22,620 bases of DNA from Lachnospiraceae bacterium UBA3774 (GCA_002369255.1 DFFO01000084.1:1-22620); one strand, 5' to 3'; positions 1 through 6,643 are shown, counted from the stretch's first letter. Numbers and translations are program-made. The notes: a model not told the origin generated them from the letters alone.

Positions 1-57
1 AACGGAGCGGATTCCTACTATTCTGTGCGCGGATTCAGAGGGTATATTCTTGTCTGA
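1..57 (+). CDS. 3' end of an unidentified protein-coding gene (partial)
   Basis: Frame 1 is open from the first base and encodes 18 residues ending SYYSVRGFRGYILV before a TGA stop at 55-57. The mix of aromatic and beta-branched residues looks like a plausible protein C-terminus. The strong plus-strand hairpin terminator at 178-214 is consistent with a plus-strand transcript arriving from the left. With so little sequence I cannot name a family, and the open frame could be chance. Confidence 0.3.
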   Translation, partial: NGADSYYSVRGFRGYILV

Positions 58-74
58 ACACCAGACTCAACGAT

Positions 75-91
75 AAAACCCCTGCGATTTA
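75..91 (+). repeat. 17-nt motif shared with the right end of the window (copy 1)
   Basis: AAAACCCCTGCGATTTA lies 18 nt past the stop of the partial gene. A copy with one C fewer (AAAACCCTGCGATTTA) is at 21935-21950, just past the tyrS stop. Sixteen of 17 positions match, which is unlikely by chance in about 22 kb. It could be a dispersed intergenic repeat or a recombination or processing site; its function is unknown. Confidence 0.5.
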
Positions 92-110
92 TGGGACTGA
101 AACATTTACA

Positions 111-138
111 AATTCCGGTTTGTCGGGACAAACGGATT
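111..138. repeat. Inverted repeat centred on GTTTGTCGGGACAAAC
   Basis: A perfect 7+2+7 inverted repeat spans 118-133 (GTTTGTC-GG-GACAAAC). It extends outward with two bulges, because AAT-t-CCG on the left pairs with CGGATT on the right. No T-run follows, so it does not look like an intrinsic terminator. It lies between the partial left gene and the terminator at 178. It may be a protein-binding site or an RNA hairpin. Confidence 0.45.
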
Positions 139-177
139 GATGATGTGCTGCTTTGGGCTATTTTGTCTGTTAATCAC

Positions 178-214
178 AAAAAGGAAGTCGAAAACGACTT
201 CCTTTTTTCTTTTT
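178..214 (+). terminator. Strong intrinsic terminator, potentially bidirectional
   Basis: A perfect 10-bp stem (AAGGAAGTCG at 181-190, CGACTTCCTT at 195-204) with an AAAA loop is followed on the plus strand by a T-rich tail, TTTTTTCTTTTT. The stem can be extended by A-T pairs from 178. On the minus strand the stem ends in a shorter T-run, so it may also stop transcripts of metY arriving from the right after they cross the 63-bp repeats. Confidence 0.85.
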
Positions 215-234
215 GCCTCGCATTGCTATGCTAT

Positions 235-524
235 GGGTGCACTACGGAGCAAAGTCTCTTCCTCTGCACCCTGATTTGCACTTGTGGGGCTCTGAATGGG
301 TGCACTACGGGACAAAACCGCTTCCTCTGCACCTTAGATTACGCTTGCGGGGCGCTTTTCGGGTGCACTACAGAGCAAAACATCTTCCTCTGCACCCTGA
401 TTTGCACTTGCATGGCGCCGGGCGGGTGCACTACGGAGCAAAACCGCTTCCTCTGCACCCTGATTTGCACTTGCGGGGCGCTTTTTGGGTGCACTACAGA
501 GCAAAACTGTTTCCTCTGCACCCA
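235..524. repeat. 63-bp tandem repeat, four full copies plus a partial fifth
   Basis: Units start at 235, 298, 361, 424 and 487, each opening with GGGTGCACTAC. The first four are exactly 63 bp and the fifth breaks off after about 38 bp. In each unit GGGTGCA is followed about 23 nt later by TGCACC(C/T), so each can form a terminal stem; the stem arms are better conserved than the loop. The array lies between the metY stop (562) and the terminator at 178-214, so it would be the 3' untranslated part of a metY transcript. Because 63 is a multiple of three, several frames stay open and encode 21-residue repeats on both strands. No ribosome binding site supports any of them, so I treat the array as non-coding. 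Confidence 0.9.
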
Positions 525-561
525 TCCGGCGCCGTCACGCAGAATCATTTGTCGCTTGGGT

Positions 562-1848
562 TTATCCCAGCGCAGCAAACCCTTTTTCCAAATCACCGAT
601 TATATCATCGATATGTTCTGTACCTATCGAAAGCCTGATCGTGCTTTGATAAATATTCTGATCGCTAAGTTCCTTTTCCGAAAGCTGCGAATGCGTAGTG
701 GTCGCGGGGTGTATTACCAGCGATTTTACGTCTGCAACGTTTGCCAGAAGCGAGAATATCTCAAGCGCATCGATAAAAGCATGCGCTTCCTTTTGGCCGC
801 CTTTTATATCAAACGTAAAAATAGAGCCGCCGCCGCTCGGAAAATACTTTTTGTAAAGGGAGTGCTGCGGGTGGTCGGGAAGCGAGGGATGATTCACTTT
901 TGCTACGAGAGGGTGGTTTGACAGATACTCAACGACTTTTTTTGTGTTCTGCGCGTGCCTTTCAAGGCGGAGCGAAAGCGTTTCGATCCCCTGAAGAAGC
1001 AAAAAGGCGTTGAAAGGCGAAATGGCCGCGCCGGTATCGCGAAGAAGTATTGCACGGATATATGTGACAAACGCCGCCGGACCTACCGCGTCCGCAAAAG
1101 AAATTCCGTGGTAGCTTGGATTTGACTTAGCTATGGGCGCGAACTTGTCTGCATTTGCTTTCCAGTCGAATTTTCCGGAATCCACTATTATTCCGCCGAG
1201 CGTGGTTCCGTGGCCGCCGAGAAATTTTGTCGCAGAGTGAACAACTATATCTGCTCCGTATTCTATGGGGCGGATAAGGTACGGCGTTCCGAAGGTATTG
1301 TCAATGATGAGCGGAATGCCGTGCGCATGCGCGATCCGGGCTATCGCTTCGATATCCGGTATATCGCTGTTTGGGTTTCCGAGGGTTTCTATAAAGATCG
1401 CTTTGGTGTTTGATGCGACAGCCGCTTCCACTTCGTCAAGATTGTGTATGTCTACAAAAGTAGTGCTGACGCCGTAATTTGGAAGAGTGTGGGAAAGCAG
1501 GTTAAAGCTCCCTCCGTAAATGGTCTTTTGTGCAACGATATTATCACCGTTTTGAGCGACTGCTTCGATCGCATAAGTGATGGCCGCAGCACCTGAGGCC
1601 ACCGCAAGCGCGGCGACGCCGCCTTCCAATGCGGCGACTCTCTTTTCAAGAACATCCTGGGTGGAATTTGTAAGCCTGCCGTAAATGTTTCCCGGGTCCG
1701 CAAGTCCGAACCTGGCCGCGGCGTGAGCGCTGTTGTGAAATACATATGAAGTGGTCTGATAAATAGGTACCGCGCGGGAATCCGTTGCCGGATCGGGTTG
1801 TTCCTGTCCCACGTGAAGCTGCAGCGTTTCAAATTTATAATTGCTCAT
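562..1848 (-). CDS. metY: O-acetylhomoserine sulfhydrylase (aminocarboxypropyltransferase), MetY type
   Basis: This PLP enzyme makes homocysteine (or cysteine) from an O-acetylated amino acid and sulfide in the cytoplasm. The 428-residue length is usual for the MetY branch of the Cys/Met gamma family, whose cystathionine enzymes are shorter (about 380-400). Visible family landmarks are SRAVPIYQTTSYVF near residue 24, NIYGRLTNST near 54, IETLGNP near 153, DNTFGTPYL near 183, and the PLP-lysine motif SATKFLGGHGTTLGG with K208. The frame extends to a TTG at 1866, but the ATG at 1848 is preferred because AGAGG sits about 8 nt upstream. It is monocistronic, convergent with the partial left gene, and preceded by a CCTA-N9-TAGG operator shared with cysK. 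Confidence 0.93.
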   Translation of the reverse strand: MSNYKFETLQLHVGQEQPDPATDSRAVPIYQTTSYVFHNSAHAAARFGLADPGNIYGRLTNSTQDVLEKRVAALEGGVAALAVASGAAAITYAIEAVAQNGDNIVAQKTIYGGSFNLLSHTLPNYGVSTTFVDIHNLDEVEAAVASNTKAIFIETLGNPNSDIPDIEAIARIAHAHGIPLIIDNTFGTPYLIRPIEYGADIVVHSATKFLGGHGTTLGGIIVDSGKFDWKANADKFAPIAKSNPSYHGISFADAVGPAAFVTYIRAILLRDTGAAISPFNAFLLLQGIETLSLRLERHAQNTKKVVEYLSNHPLVAKVNHPSLPDHPQHSLYKKYFPSGGGSIFTFDIKGGQKEAHAFIDALEIFSLLANVADVKSLVIHPATTTHSQLSEKELSDQNIYQSTIRLSIGTEHIDDIIGDLEKGFAALG

Positions 1849-1883
1849 TTTCTTACCTCTTTTCAAAGAATTATTATGAGCAA

Positions 1884-1913
1884 ATTGTAAGGCAGCCGGG
1901 CGCTTAAATCCAA
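1884..1913 (-). promoter_or_regulatory. Probable metY promoter
   Basis: On the minus strand a -35 element TTGGAT (1908-1913) and a -10 element TACAAT (1884-1889) are separated by 18 nt. They lie about 36 nt upstream of the metY ATG. The inverted-repeat operator at 1914-1936 abuts the -35 box. The elements are imperfect and other pairings are possible. Confidence 0.45.
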
Positions 1914-1936
1914 TATCCTATTTAAATGATAGGTAA
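1914..1936. promoter_or_regulatory. Putative sulfur-regulon operator upstream of metY
   Basis: This is an inverted repeat in which CCTA and TAGG are separated by 9 nt, in a 23-nt window read as TTACCTA-N9-TAGGATA on the minus strand. The same 7+9+7 geometry occurs on the cysK promoter (4719-4741), and a degenerate copy lies before the Rrf2 gene (3155-3177). It sits directly upstream of the proposed metY -35 box, where a bound protein could repress or activate. Confidence 0.55.
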
Positions 1937-2002
1937 TAGGGAAAATCTATATCCGGGCACCACTTTATCTGGCCGCGTTCAGATAAAAAAGCGGAGGGGA
2001 AA

Positions 2003-3118
2003 TCAGGCCTTTTGCTTTTTAAGATATTTTTTTAATTCTTCTATATATAGCTCCGCCATCCGGCTCGGAATCATGTTTTTCTTCATGATATAGCCAATCT
2101 CCATTTTTTCTCCCTCGCCGGCGGCTGCGTTATTACTTTTGCCTGCCCCCTCGCCGGCGGCTGCGTTATCACTTTTGCCTGCTCCTTCGCCGGCGGCTGC
2201 GTTATCGCCTTTGCCTGCCCCTTCGCCGGCGGCCGCGTTATCGCCTTTGCCTGCTCCCTCGCCGGCGGCTTTACTTTCGGCCTCGCCCCCACTCTCATCT
2301 GCTTTATCACCGGAGCCCGCGTCAAAAGGCACCGCGACAAAATCGGTTCCGTTAAGCTCCTCGCAAATGATCCCGGAGCAAAGCGTATAGCCGTTTAAGC
2401 CCACCATCAGATTCAGCATTGTTGCGCGGTCGGTGGCTTTTATGGTGCGGGTATAATTTGCGGTGCTGAATATTTCCTCGGCGAAGTAAAACGACCCTTC
2501 CTGTCCCTGTTCAAAAGACAGGCACGGATAATCGTTTAATTCTTCAAAGCGTATAGAGCTGTTTTTCGCAAGAGGATGTCCTTTCCACAGATAAACGTAC
2601 GCATTGCAGTCTATCAGATGGTGAAACTCAAGGCCGTTTCCGGCAAAAAGCTTTTCCAGGACTCTCCGGTTGAAATCGCTGAGAAACAAAATTCCTATCT
2701 CGCTTTTGCCCGAAGCGACCGATCCTATCACATCTCTCGTTTGCGTTTCGCGTATCGCAAACTCATATTCCTCGGTGTCGAACTGTTTTACCATTTCCAC
2801 AAAGCTTTTTACGGCAAAAGAATAGTGCTGCGATGAAATCACAAACTTCTTTTTCAGCTTGCCGCCCGTCACGTATTTCTCCATAAGGCCGTCATACTGG
2901 CGCACGACCTCGCGGGCATACCGGAGAAACTCCGTCCCGTCGTTTGTGAGCGTAACGCCGCGTCCGCTTCTGTTAAAAATAACGATACCTATTTCCTTTT
3001 CGACCTCTTTTACCGCGCTCGTAAGCGAAGGCTGGGCAACGTAAAGTGTCTCGGCCGCTTTGTTCAAAGAACCGGCTTCCGAAATGGTTATCACGTATTT
3101 AAGCTGTTGTATTGTCAT
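2003..3118 (-). CDS. LysR-family transcriptional regulator with a repeat-expanded effector domain
   Basis: The N-terminus is a typical LysR winged helix-turn-helix (residues 1-60, with SLNKAAETLYVAQPSLTSAV). The periplasmic-binding-like effector domain follows from about residue 90. At 371 residues it is about 70 longer than the usual 300. The excess is residues 267-338, a Gly/Ala/Glu/Lys-rich tract holding four 12-residue repeats of the type AAGEGAGKGDNA; without it the protein would be about 299 residues. The effector fold resumes after the tract (MEIGYIMKKNMIPSRMAELYIEEL). The start has a good AAGGAG site. The gene lies between metY and a divergent Rrf2 regulator, which suggests a role in sulfur or cysteine control. 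The inducer is unknown. Confidence 0.9.
   Translation of the reverse strand: MTIQQLKYVITISEAGSLNKAAETLYVAQPSLTSAVKEVEKEIGIVIFNRSGRGVTLTNDGTEFLRYAREVVRQYDGLMEKYVTGGKLKKKFVISSQHYSFAVKSFVEMVKQFDTEEYEFAIRETQTRDVIGSVASGKSEIGILFLSDFNRRVLEKLFAGNGLEFHHLIDCNAYVYLWKGHPLAKNSSIRFEELNDYPCLSFEQGQEGSFYFAEEIFSTANYTRTIKATDRATMLNLMVGLNGYTLCSGIICEELNGTDFVAVPFDAGSGDKADESGGEAESKAAGEGAGKGDNAAAGEGAGKGDNAAAGEGAGKSDNAAAGEGAGKSNNAAAGEGEKMEIGYIMKKNMIPSRMAELYIEELKKYLKKQKA
2112..2270 (-). repeat. 36-bp coding tandem repeat inside lysR
   Basis: Four 36-bp units start at 2112, 2148, 2184 and 2220 and share CGCCGGCGGC(T/C)GCGTTAT, followed by a 15-bp partial fifth at 2256-2270. Copies differ by only a few bases, so the expansion is recent or is being homogenised. 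Each unit adds 12 residues in frame. Confidence 0.92.
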
Positions 3119-3150
3119 TGTTTTTCTCCTTGGCCCGGGCTTAAGGGCAC

Positions 3151-3179
3151 TTGAATACCTACCAAATCTATAGTAATAT
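3151..3179 (+). promoter_or_regulatory. Promoter of the Rrf2 gene with overlapping operator
   Basis: The -35 element TTGAAT (3151-3156) and the -10 element TAATAT (3174-3179) are 17 nt apart, about 29 nt before the ATG. Positions 3155-3177 form a 23-nt site that matches the cysK operator at 17 of 23 positions (core CCTAC-N9-ATAG). The site fills the spacer between the promoter boxes, as expected for autorepression. It may also influence the divergent lysR gene. Confidence 0.55.
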
Positions 3180-3207
3180 TATAGCATAAAATACAGAGGT
3201 GATTTTT

Positions 3208-3645
3208 ATGAAAATATCCACAAAAGGTCGTTATGCGCTTCGCATGCTTGTTGACCTCGCTGAGCGTCAGGGCAGCGGCTTTATTGCCTTAAAAGAAATA
3301 TCGGAGCGCCAGAATATTTCAAAAAAATATCTGGAGCAGATCATCCCCGTCTTCAACAAAACCGGTATCCTGCGCACAAACCGCGGTTCTCAAGGGGGAT
3401 ATATGCTTGCGAAATCGCCGGACAAATATACGGTCGGCGAGATACTGCGCCTCACCGAAGGTTCTCTTGCGCCGGTCAGCTGTTTGGACTGCGAGCCCGC
3501 AGGGTGCGACAGAAGCGCCGACTGCGCGACTCTTCCCGTATGGCAGGGACTTGAAAAAGTCATAAATGAGTATCTTGACGGGATCACTCTTCAGGATATC
3601 CTTGACCGGCAAACCGGCTCCTATTCCAACAATTACATTATTTAA
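3208..3645 (+). CDS. Rrf2-family transcriptional regulator (CymR/IscR-like)
   Basis: At 145 residues it has the usual Rrf2 length. It opens with MKISTKGRYALRMLVDLA, followed by the winged helix (ISERQNISKKYLEQIIPVFNKTGIL, then NRGSQGGYMLAK). Near residues 90-106 four cysteines occur in C-x2-C-x4-C-x5-C spacing, resembling the Fe-S ligand loop of IscR; CymR-type cysteine regulators usually lack it. The frame extends to a GTG at 3199, but AGAGGTG at 3195-3201 is correctly placed for the ATG at 3208. It is divergent from lysR and convergent with cysK. Family knowledge and the neighbours suggest cysteine or Fe-S responsive repression of sulfur genes; the effector cannot be read from the sequence. 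Confidence 0.9.
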   Translation: MKISTKGRYALRMLVDLAERQGSGFIALKEISERQNISKKYLEQIIPVFNKTGILRTNRGSQGGYMLAKSPDKYTVGEILRLTEGSLAPVSCLDCEPAGCDRSADCATLPVWQGLEKVINEYLDGITLQDILDRQTGSYSNNYII

Positions 3646-3656
3646 ACAAAAGATTT

Positions 3657-3684
3657 GCGGCACCGATAAACGGCGCCGCTTTTT
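3657..3684. terminator. Bidirectional terminator between rrf2 and cysK
   Basis: GCGGCACC (3657-3664) pairs with GGCGCCGC (3672-3679) around GATAAAC with one A-C mismatch, and TTTTTA follows on the plus strand. It lies 11 nt past the rrf2 stop. On the minus strand the tail is weaker (AAATCTTTT), so it probably also helps to end cysK transcripts. Confidence 0.75.
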
Positions 3685-3696
3685 ATGTCATTTAAG

Positions 3697-3721
3697 GGCA
3701 GATCATATGCCTGCCGTTTTT
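3697..3721. terminator. Second small hairpin with T-run at the cysK 3' end
   Basis: GGCAG (3697-3701) pairs with CTGCC (3711-3715) and GTTTTT follows on the plus strand. The stem is short and overlaps the last codons of cysK. It may back up the terminator at 3657 for rrf2 readthrough. Confidence 0.4.
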
Positions 3722-4649
3722 ATTCCGAGAACATAGGGGTGGAAAGATAGCGTTCGCCCGTGTCGGGAAGCAGAGCGACTATGACTTTGCCCTTGTTTTC
3801 GGGTCGCTTTGCAAGCTGAGCCGCCGCAAAAACCGCCGCGCCCGATGAAATTCCGACGAGCAGGCCTTCCTTTGCGGCAAGCGCTTTTCCGGTCGCAAAA
3901 GCGTCTTCGTTTTCAACCGTGATTATCTCGTCATATATTTCCGTATTGAGCGTTTTCGGAACGAAACCCGCTCCTATTCCCTGTATCTTGTGAGGGCCTG
4001 CGGTTCCCTTTGACAAAACAGGCGACGAGGCGGGTTCAACGGCCACGACCTTCACATTCGGATTCTTTGATTTCAAAAATTCTCCGACTCCCGAAACGGT
4101 ACCTCCGGTACCTACGCCGGCCACAAAAATGTCAACCTTACCGTCTGTATCTTCCCAAATCTCCGGGCCCGTAGTCGCACGATGAATTGCCGGATTGGCG
4201 GCATTCGTAAACTGGCTCGGGATAAAGCTTCCGGGAGTCTCCTTCGCAAGCTCTTCCGCTTTTTCGATAGCTCCCTTCATCCCCTTGGCTCCTTCGGTCA
4301 AAACAACCTGTGCGCCGTAAGCCTTTAAAAGATTCCTGCGCTCAACGCTCATCGTCTCAGGCATAGTAAGAATTATCTTATAGCCTCTGGAAGCTGCGAC
4401 CGCGGCAAGTCCTATTCCGGTATTTCCGCTCGTCGGCTCGATAATGACAGCACCCGGCTTTAAAAGTCCCTTTGCCTCAGCATCGTCGATCATGGCTTTT
4501 GCGATCCTGTCCTTTACGCTCCCGGCGGGATTAAAATACTCCAGTTTTCCGTAAACATCCGCTTCAAGCCCGTTTTCACGAATATAATTCGTAAGCTTTA
4601 AAAGCGGGGTTTTTCCTATAAGATCTGTAATCCGTTCGTAAGTTTTCAT
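3720..4649 (-). CDS. cysK: Cysteine synthase A (O-acetylserine sulfhydrylase)
   Basis: This PLP enzyme forms cysteine from O-acetylserine and sulfide. The 309-residue length is typical of CysK. Visible motifs are NPAGSVKDRIA with the PLP lysine K46, the substrate loop PTSGNTGIGLA at 72-82, the phosphate-binding GTGGTVSGVG, and the terminal LLPDTGERYLSTPMF. The ATG follows a consensus AGGAGG. Upstream are a strong promoter and an inverted-repeat operator on the -10 box, so cysK is probably tightly repressed when cysteine is sufficient. It is monocistronic and convergent with rrf2. No serine acetyltransferase gene (cysE) is seen in the window. Confidence 0.96.
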   Translation of the reverse strand: MKTYERITDLIGKTPLLKLTNYIRENGLEADVYGKLEYFNPAGSVKDRIAKAMIDDAEAKGLLKPGAVIIEPTSGNTGIGLAAVAASRGYKIILTMPETMSVERRNLLKAYGAQVVLTEGAKGMKGAIEKAEELAKETPGSFIPSQFTNAANPAIHRATTGPEIWEDTDGKVDIFVAGVGTGGTVSGVGEFLKSKNPNVKVVAVEPASSPVLSKGTAGPHKIQGIGAGFVPKTLNTEIYDEIITVENEDAFATGKALAAKEGLLVGISSGAAVFAAAQLAKRPENKGKVIVALLPDTGERYLSTPMFSE

Positions 4650-4718
4650 TGCATCCTCCTAATATTTAAGGCATCCGTGCCTTGCGCTTTTCGCAGATAA
4701 ACCAGCTCAAAACACTTA

Positions 4719-4741
4719 ATGCCTATATGTTTTGTAGGCAT
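4719..4741. promoter_or_regulatory. Putative sulfur-regulon operator at cysK
   Basis: Perfect 7-bp arms ATGCCTA and TAGGCAT are separated by 9 nt. The element overlaps the last base pairs of the cysK -10 box and the expected transcription start. It matches the Rrf2 upstream site at 17 of 23 positions and shares CCTA-N9-TAGG with the metY site. The location fits a repressor that blocks RNA polymerase. The Rrf2 regulator 1 kb away is the obvious candidate ligand. Confidence 0.65.
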
Positions 4742-4769
4742 TATAGCATCGCCGTTCAGCTTTTGTCAA
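4740..4769 (-). promoter_or_regulatory. cysK promoter
   Basis: Consensus boxes lie on the minus strand: TTGACA at 4764-4769 and TATAAT at 4740-4745, separated by 18 nt. The start of transcription falls near 4733, inside the operator, giving a leader of about 85 nt before the cysK ATG. Confidence 0.8.
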
Positions 4770-4770
4770 T

Positions 4771-4809
4771 AAAAAAATGAAAAAGGCGGCGAAGTGTTAA
4801 TTCGCCGCC
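4771..4809 (-). terminator. Intrinsic terminator of the pilus operon
   Basis: A perfect 9-bp GC-rich stem, GGCGGCGAA (4785-4793) with TTCGCCGCC (4801-4809), has a 7-nt loop and is followed on the minus strand by TTTTTCATTTTTTT. It lies about 230 nt past the last pilus gene and immediately before the cysK -35 box, insulating cysK from pilus transcription. Confidence 0.9.
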
Positions 4810-5038
4810 CCGTCAGAAGGAACATAAAAATGCCAAAACACAACTTACGTTGCCGATATGATCCATCCAAAAAAGTTGCTCCCTTCAGGCCTCCGATAAT
4901 ATGAGGAAATGAAGAAATGGGGTGCAGGTAAAACTTGATTCAAACGGTTACAAACTAAAGCCTTAAGAAGTTTTCGGATTACGCTCGCGCGGGGTAGCGC
5001 GAACAGTTTTTGTTATCAGACATACCTTCGAAAACCCT
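4810..5038. other. Intergenic tail of the pilus operon, no recognised gene
   Basis: This is about 230 nt between the last pilus stop and the terminator. A small inverted repeat TCGCGC-N6-GCGCGA lies near 4984-5001, followed on the plus strand by a weak T-run. A 24-codon plus-strand frame at 4830-4904 (MPKHNLRCRYDP...) has AAGGA 8 nt upstream of its ATG, but no promoter is evident and its product resembles nothing I know. I recognise no riboswitch here. Confidence 0.4.
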
Positions 5039-6601
5039 TCAGGAGCAACTGCTGCTGATTTTCGAGCAGCGGACCGTGACGCGGTTCCGCCCTCCGTATG
5101 TGCAGGTAAACAACGACAAGTCCCATCCGGGGTCTTTCATTGTCTCGGCGCTGTACGGCGATAATATTTCCACAGCAGCAACGAAATATTCAAATCTGTT
5201 TCCGTCAGCGTCGGTAAAATATATTCTATCTCCCTCGTTAAGAGAGTAGATTTTTCCAAAATGCGTCTCGTAATTATGAGCCGCTATTACCATATTGTCC
5301 TGATAAACAGAACCAAACCAGCGGCAGGGAGATATCTTTAGATTTTCGTAGCTCCAATTTTCAAGTACCGGCAATTCGATCTTTAATGACGGGATATCGA
5401 TTACCCCTATATATCTTTTGCCGTCGATTTTTTCCGTGGGCATCTCTATTTCCGGGATCTTCCGAAACAGTTCGGTGTCGGAAGAGGTGGTGGAGGTATC
5501 GTTTGTTTCCTCCTCTTTATCCTTCATCTGTCTCAGAATCTGTTTTGATCTTTCTTCCGCGTTCGCCTCGCTGACCTTGTTGTAAGCAAACAGCGCGGCT
5601 GCCCCGGCGATCAGGATCGCCCCGATAAGCACGAGTACCCTGCGAAGAGCAGATGATCTGTCTTCGTCATTTTTTTTGAAAAATCTCTTGCCGAAAAGAC
5701 CGAGCAGCAGCAAAATGATTCCTGTCGCTGCCATTACCGGTATCGGCCATTGAAGCATGCCTGTCTGGGGCAGTTTCGGCTCGTCAGGTTTTTCCGGCTT
5801 TCCGGGAACGATCGTATTGGTAACGACAAAACTCTTTTCTTCACGTTCTATTCGAACGGTATAACCTTCAGGAACACTTTCTTCGGTTACGCGATAAGAA
5901 TATGCCGCATCAAGTCCGTCCCAGGAATATCGCCAGTTGTTGTCTTTGTTTAAGGTAACAGTATCAATTTTTTCGCCGTCTTTATAAAGCTCTATGCTTA
6001 TCCCTTTCGGGCGAAACTCTTCCCTGCCGCTGTCACTCCAAACCTTGACAACCGAAACAGACACTTCCTCCGGAAGCGGAACAACGTCCTTTTTAGGTTC
6101 TATAGAAACGCTGTAGTTTACGTTATGATCTTCATCCAGATACGGCAGACAGATGAGCGTAGGCTCGGGCGTATAAAGGTTGCCGTTTATGACGGCCTCC
6201 TCTCCGCGCACCAGGTAGAGACCGCGCAAGCCCGCAAAAACCGTCGTCCCTGAGGCGTCGGTTTGTTGCACCATAACAGGGGCAATACCGTCTCTGACCA
6301 CGTACGCGTCTATCGTCTGTGCCAGCGCACGCATTCCGCTGCCGTCCTGGAAATCAAAATCGATCTGATAATCCGCAAAGGCATCCGTAACAGCAAGCAC
6401 GTTGCTTTCATCAAAAGCAGCAACCTCATATATCATGAAGTTAACACCCTCAAGTCCGGTATTTCCGTCAGAATAGTGGATTTCAATATTGCCGTCAAAA
6501 GCAATCGGATCGCTCGGCTGCGCATAAACCTGACTGAAAGTCAGCAGCAGACAGATGAGCGCCGCGATCGCATGACATAAGATTCTATTTTGTCCTTTCA
6601 T
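5039..6601 (-). CDS. Minor pilin fused to a sortase (CnaB/LPQTG pilin plus sortase domain)
   Basis: One uninterrupted 520-residue frame holds two normally separate proteins. Residues 1-27 are a signal peptide. Residues about 30-265 form a pilin part with a CnaB-like domain (SVVKVWSD near 183, YRVTEESVPEGY at 236-247). LPQTG is at 277-281, followed by a membrane segment (about 286-304) and the basic stretch GKRFFKK: a complete cell-wall sorting signal. The chain continues through a second membrane helix (about 322-340) into a sortase fold with H442 (AAHNYE), C500 (LFTCTYGG) and R507 (NRVTVR). The catalytic region is unlike the neighbouring class C sortase and closer to class B/D types. AAAGGA precedes the ATG. 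By context it is a likely pilus base or wall-anchoring subunit carrying its own anchoring enzyme. A lost stop codon or assembly error between adjacent genes is the alternative. Confidence 0.87.
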   Translation of the reverse strand: MKGQNRILCHAIAALICLLLTFSQVYAQPSDPIAFDGNIEIHYSDGNTGLEGVNFMIYEVAAFDESNVLAVTDAFADYQIDFDFQDGSGMRALAQTIDAYVVRDGIAPVMVQQTDASGTTVFAGLRGLYLVRGEEAVINGNLYTPEPTLICLPYLDEDHNVNYSVSIEPKKDVVPLPEEVSVSVVKVWSDSGREEFRPKGISIELYKDGEKIDTVTLNKDNNWRYSWDGLDAAYSYRVTEESVPEGYTVRIEREEKSFVVTNTIVPGKPEKPDEPKLPQTGMLQWPIPVMAATGIILLLLGLFGKRFFKKNDEDRSSALRRVLVLIGAILIAGAAALFAYNKVSEANAEERSKQILRQMKDKEEETNDTSTTSSDTELFRKIPEIEMPTEKIDGKRYIGVIDIPSLKIELPVLENWSYENLKISPCRWFGSVYQDNMVIAAHNYETHFGKIYSLNEGDRIYFTDADGNRFEYFVAAVEILSPYSAETMKDPGWDLSLFTCTYGGRNRVTVRCSKISSSCS

Positions 6602-6643
6602 GACATTTCCTTTCTTTTGCAGACTATCGCAAAAGCAGAGCCC

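Noticed and set aside
235..524. CRISPR-like array at the 63-bp repeat
   Set aside because: The whole 63 bp is conserved between copies, so there are no unique spacers; it is an ordinary tandem repeat.
91..921. Open frames across the 63-bp repeat on both strands, encoding Cys-rich 21-residue repeats
   Set aside because: The repeat length is a multiple of three, so several frames stay open automatically. None has a convincing ribosome site, and the long plus-strand frame continues antisense into metY.
4830..4904. 24-codon plus-strand frame with AAGGA 8 nt upstream
   Set aside because: The ribosome site is reasonable, but there is no promoter, no recognisable product and no second line of evidence.
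4810..5038. Riboswitch in the tail of the pilus operon
   Set aside because: GC-rich inverted repeats are present, but no known riboswitch core could be recognised and the region is downstream of genes on its strand.
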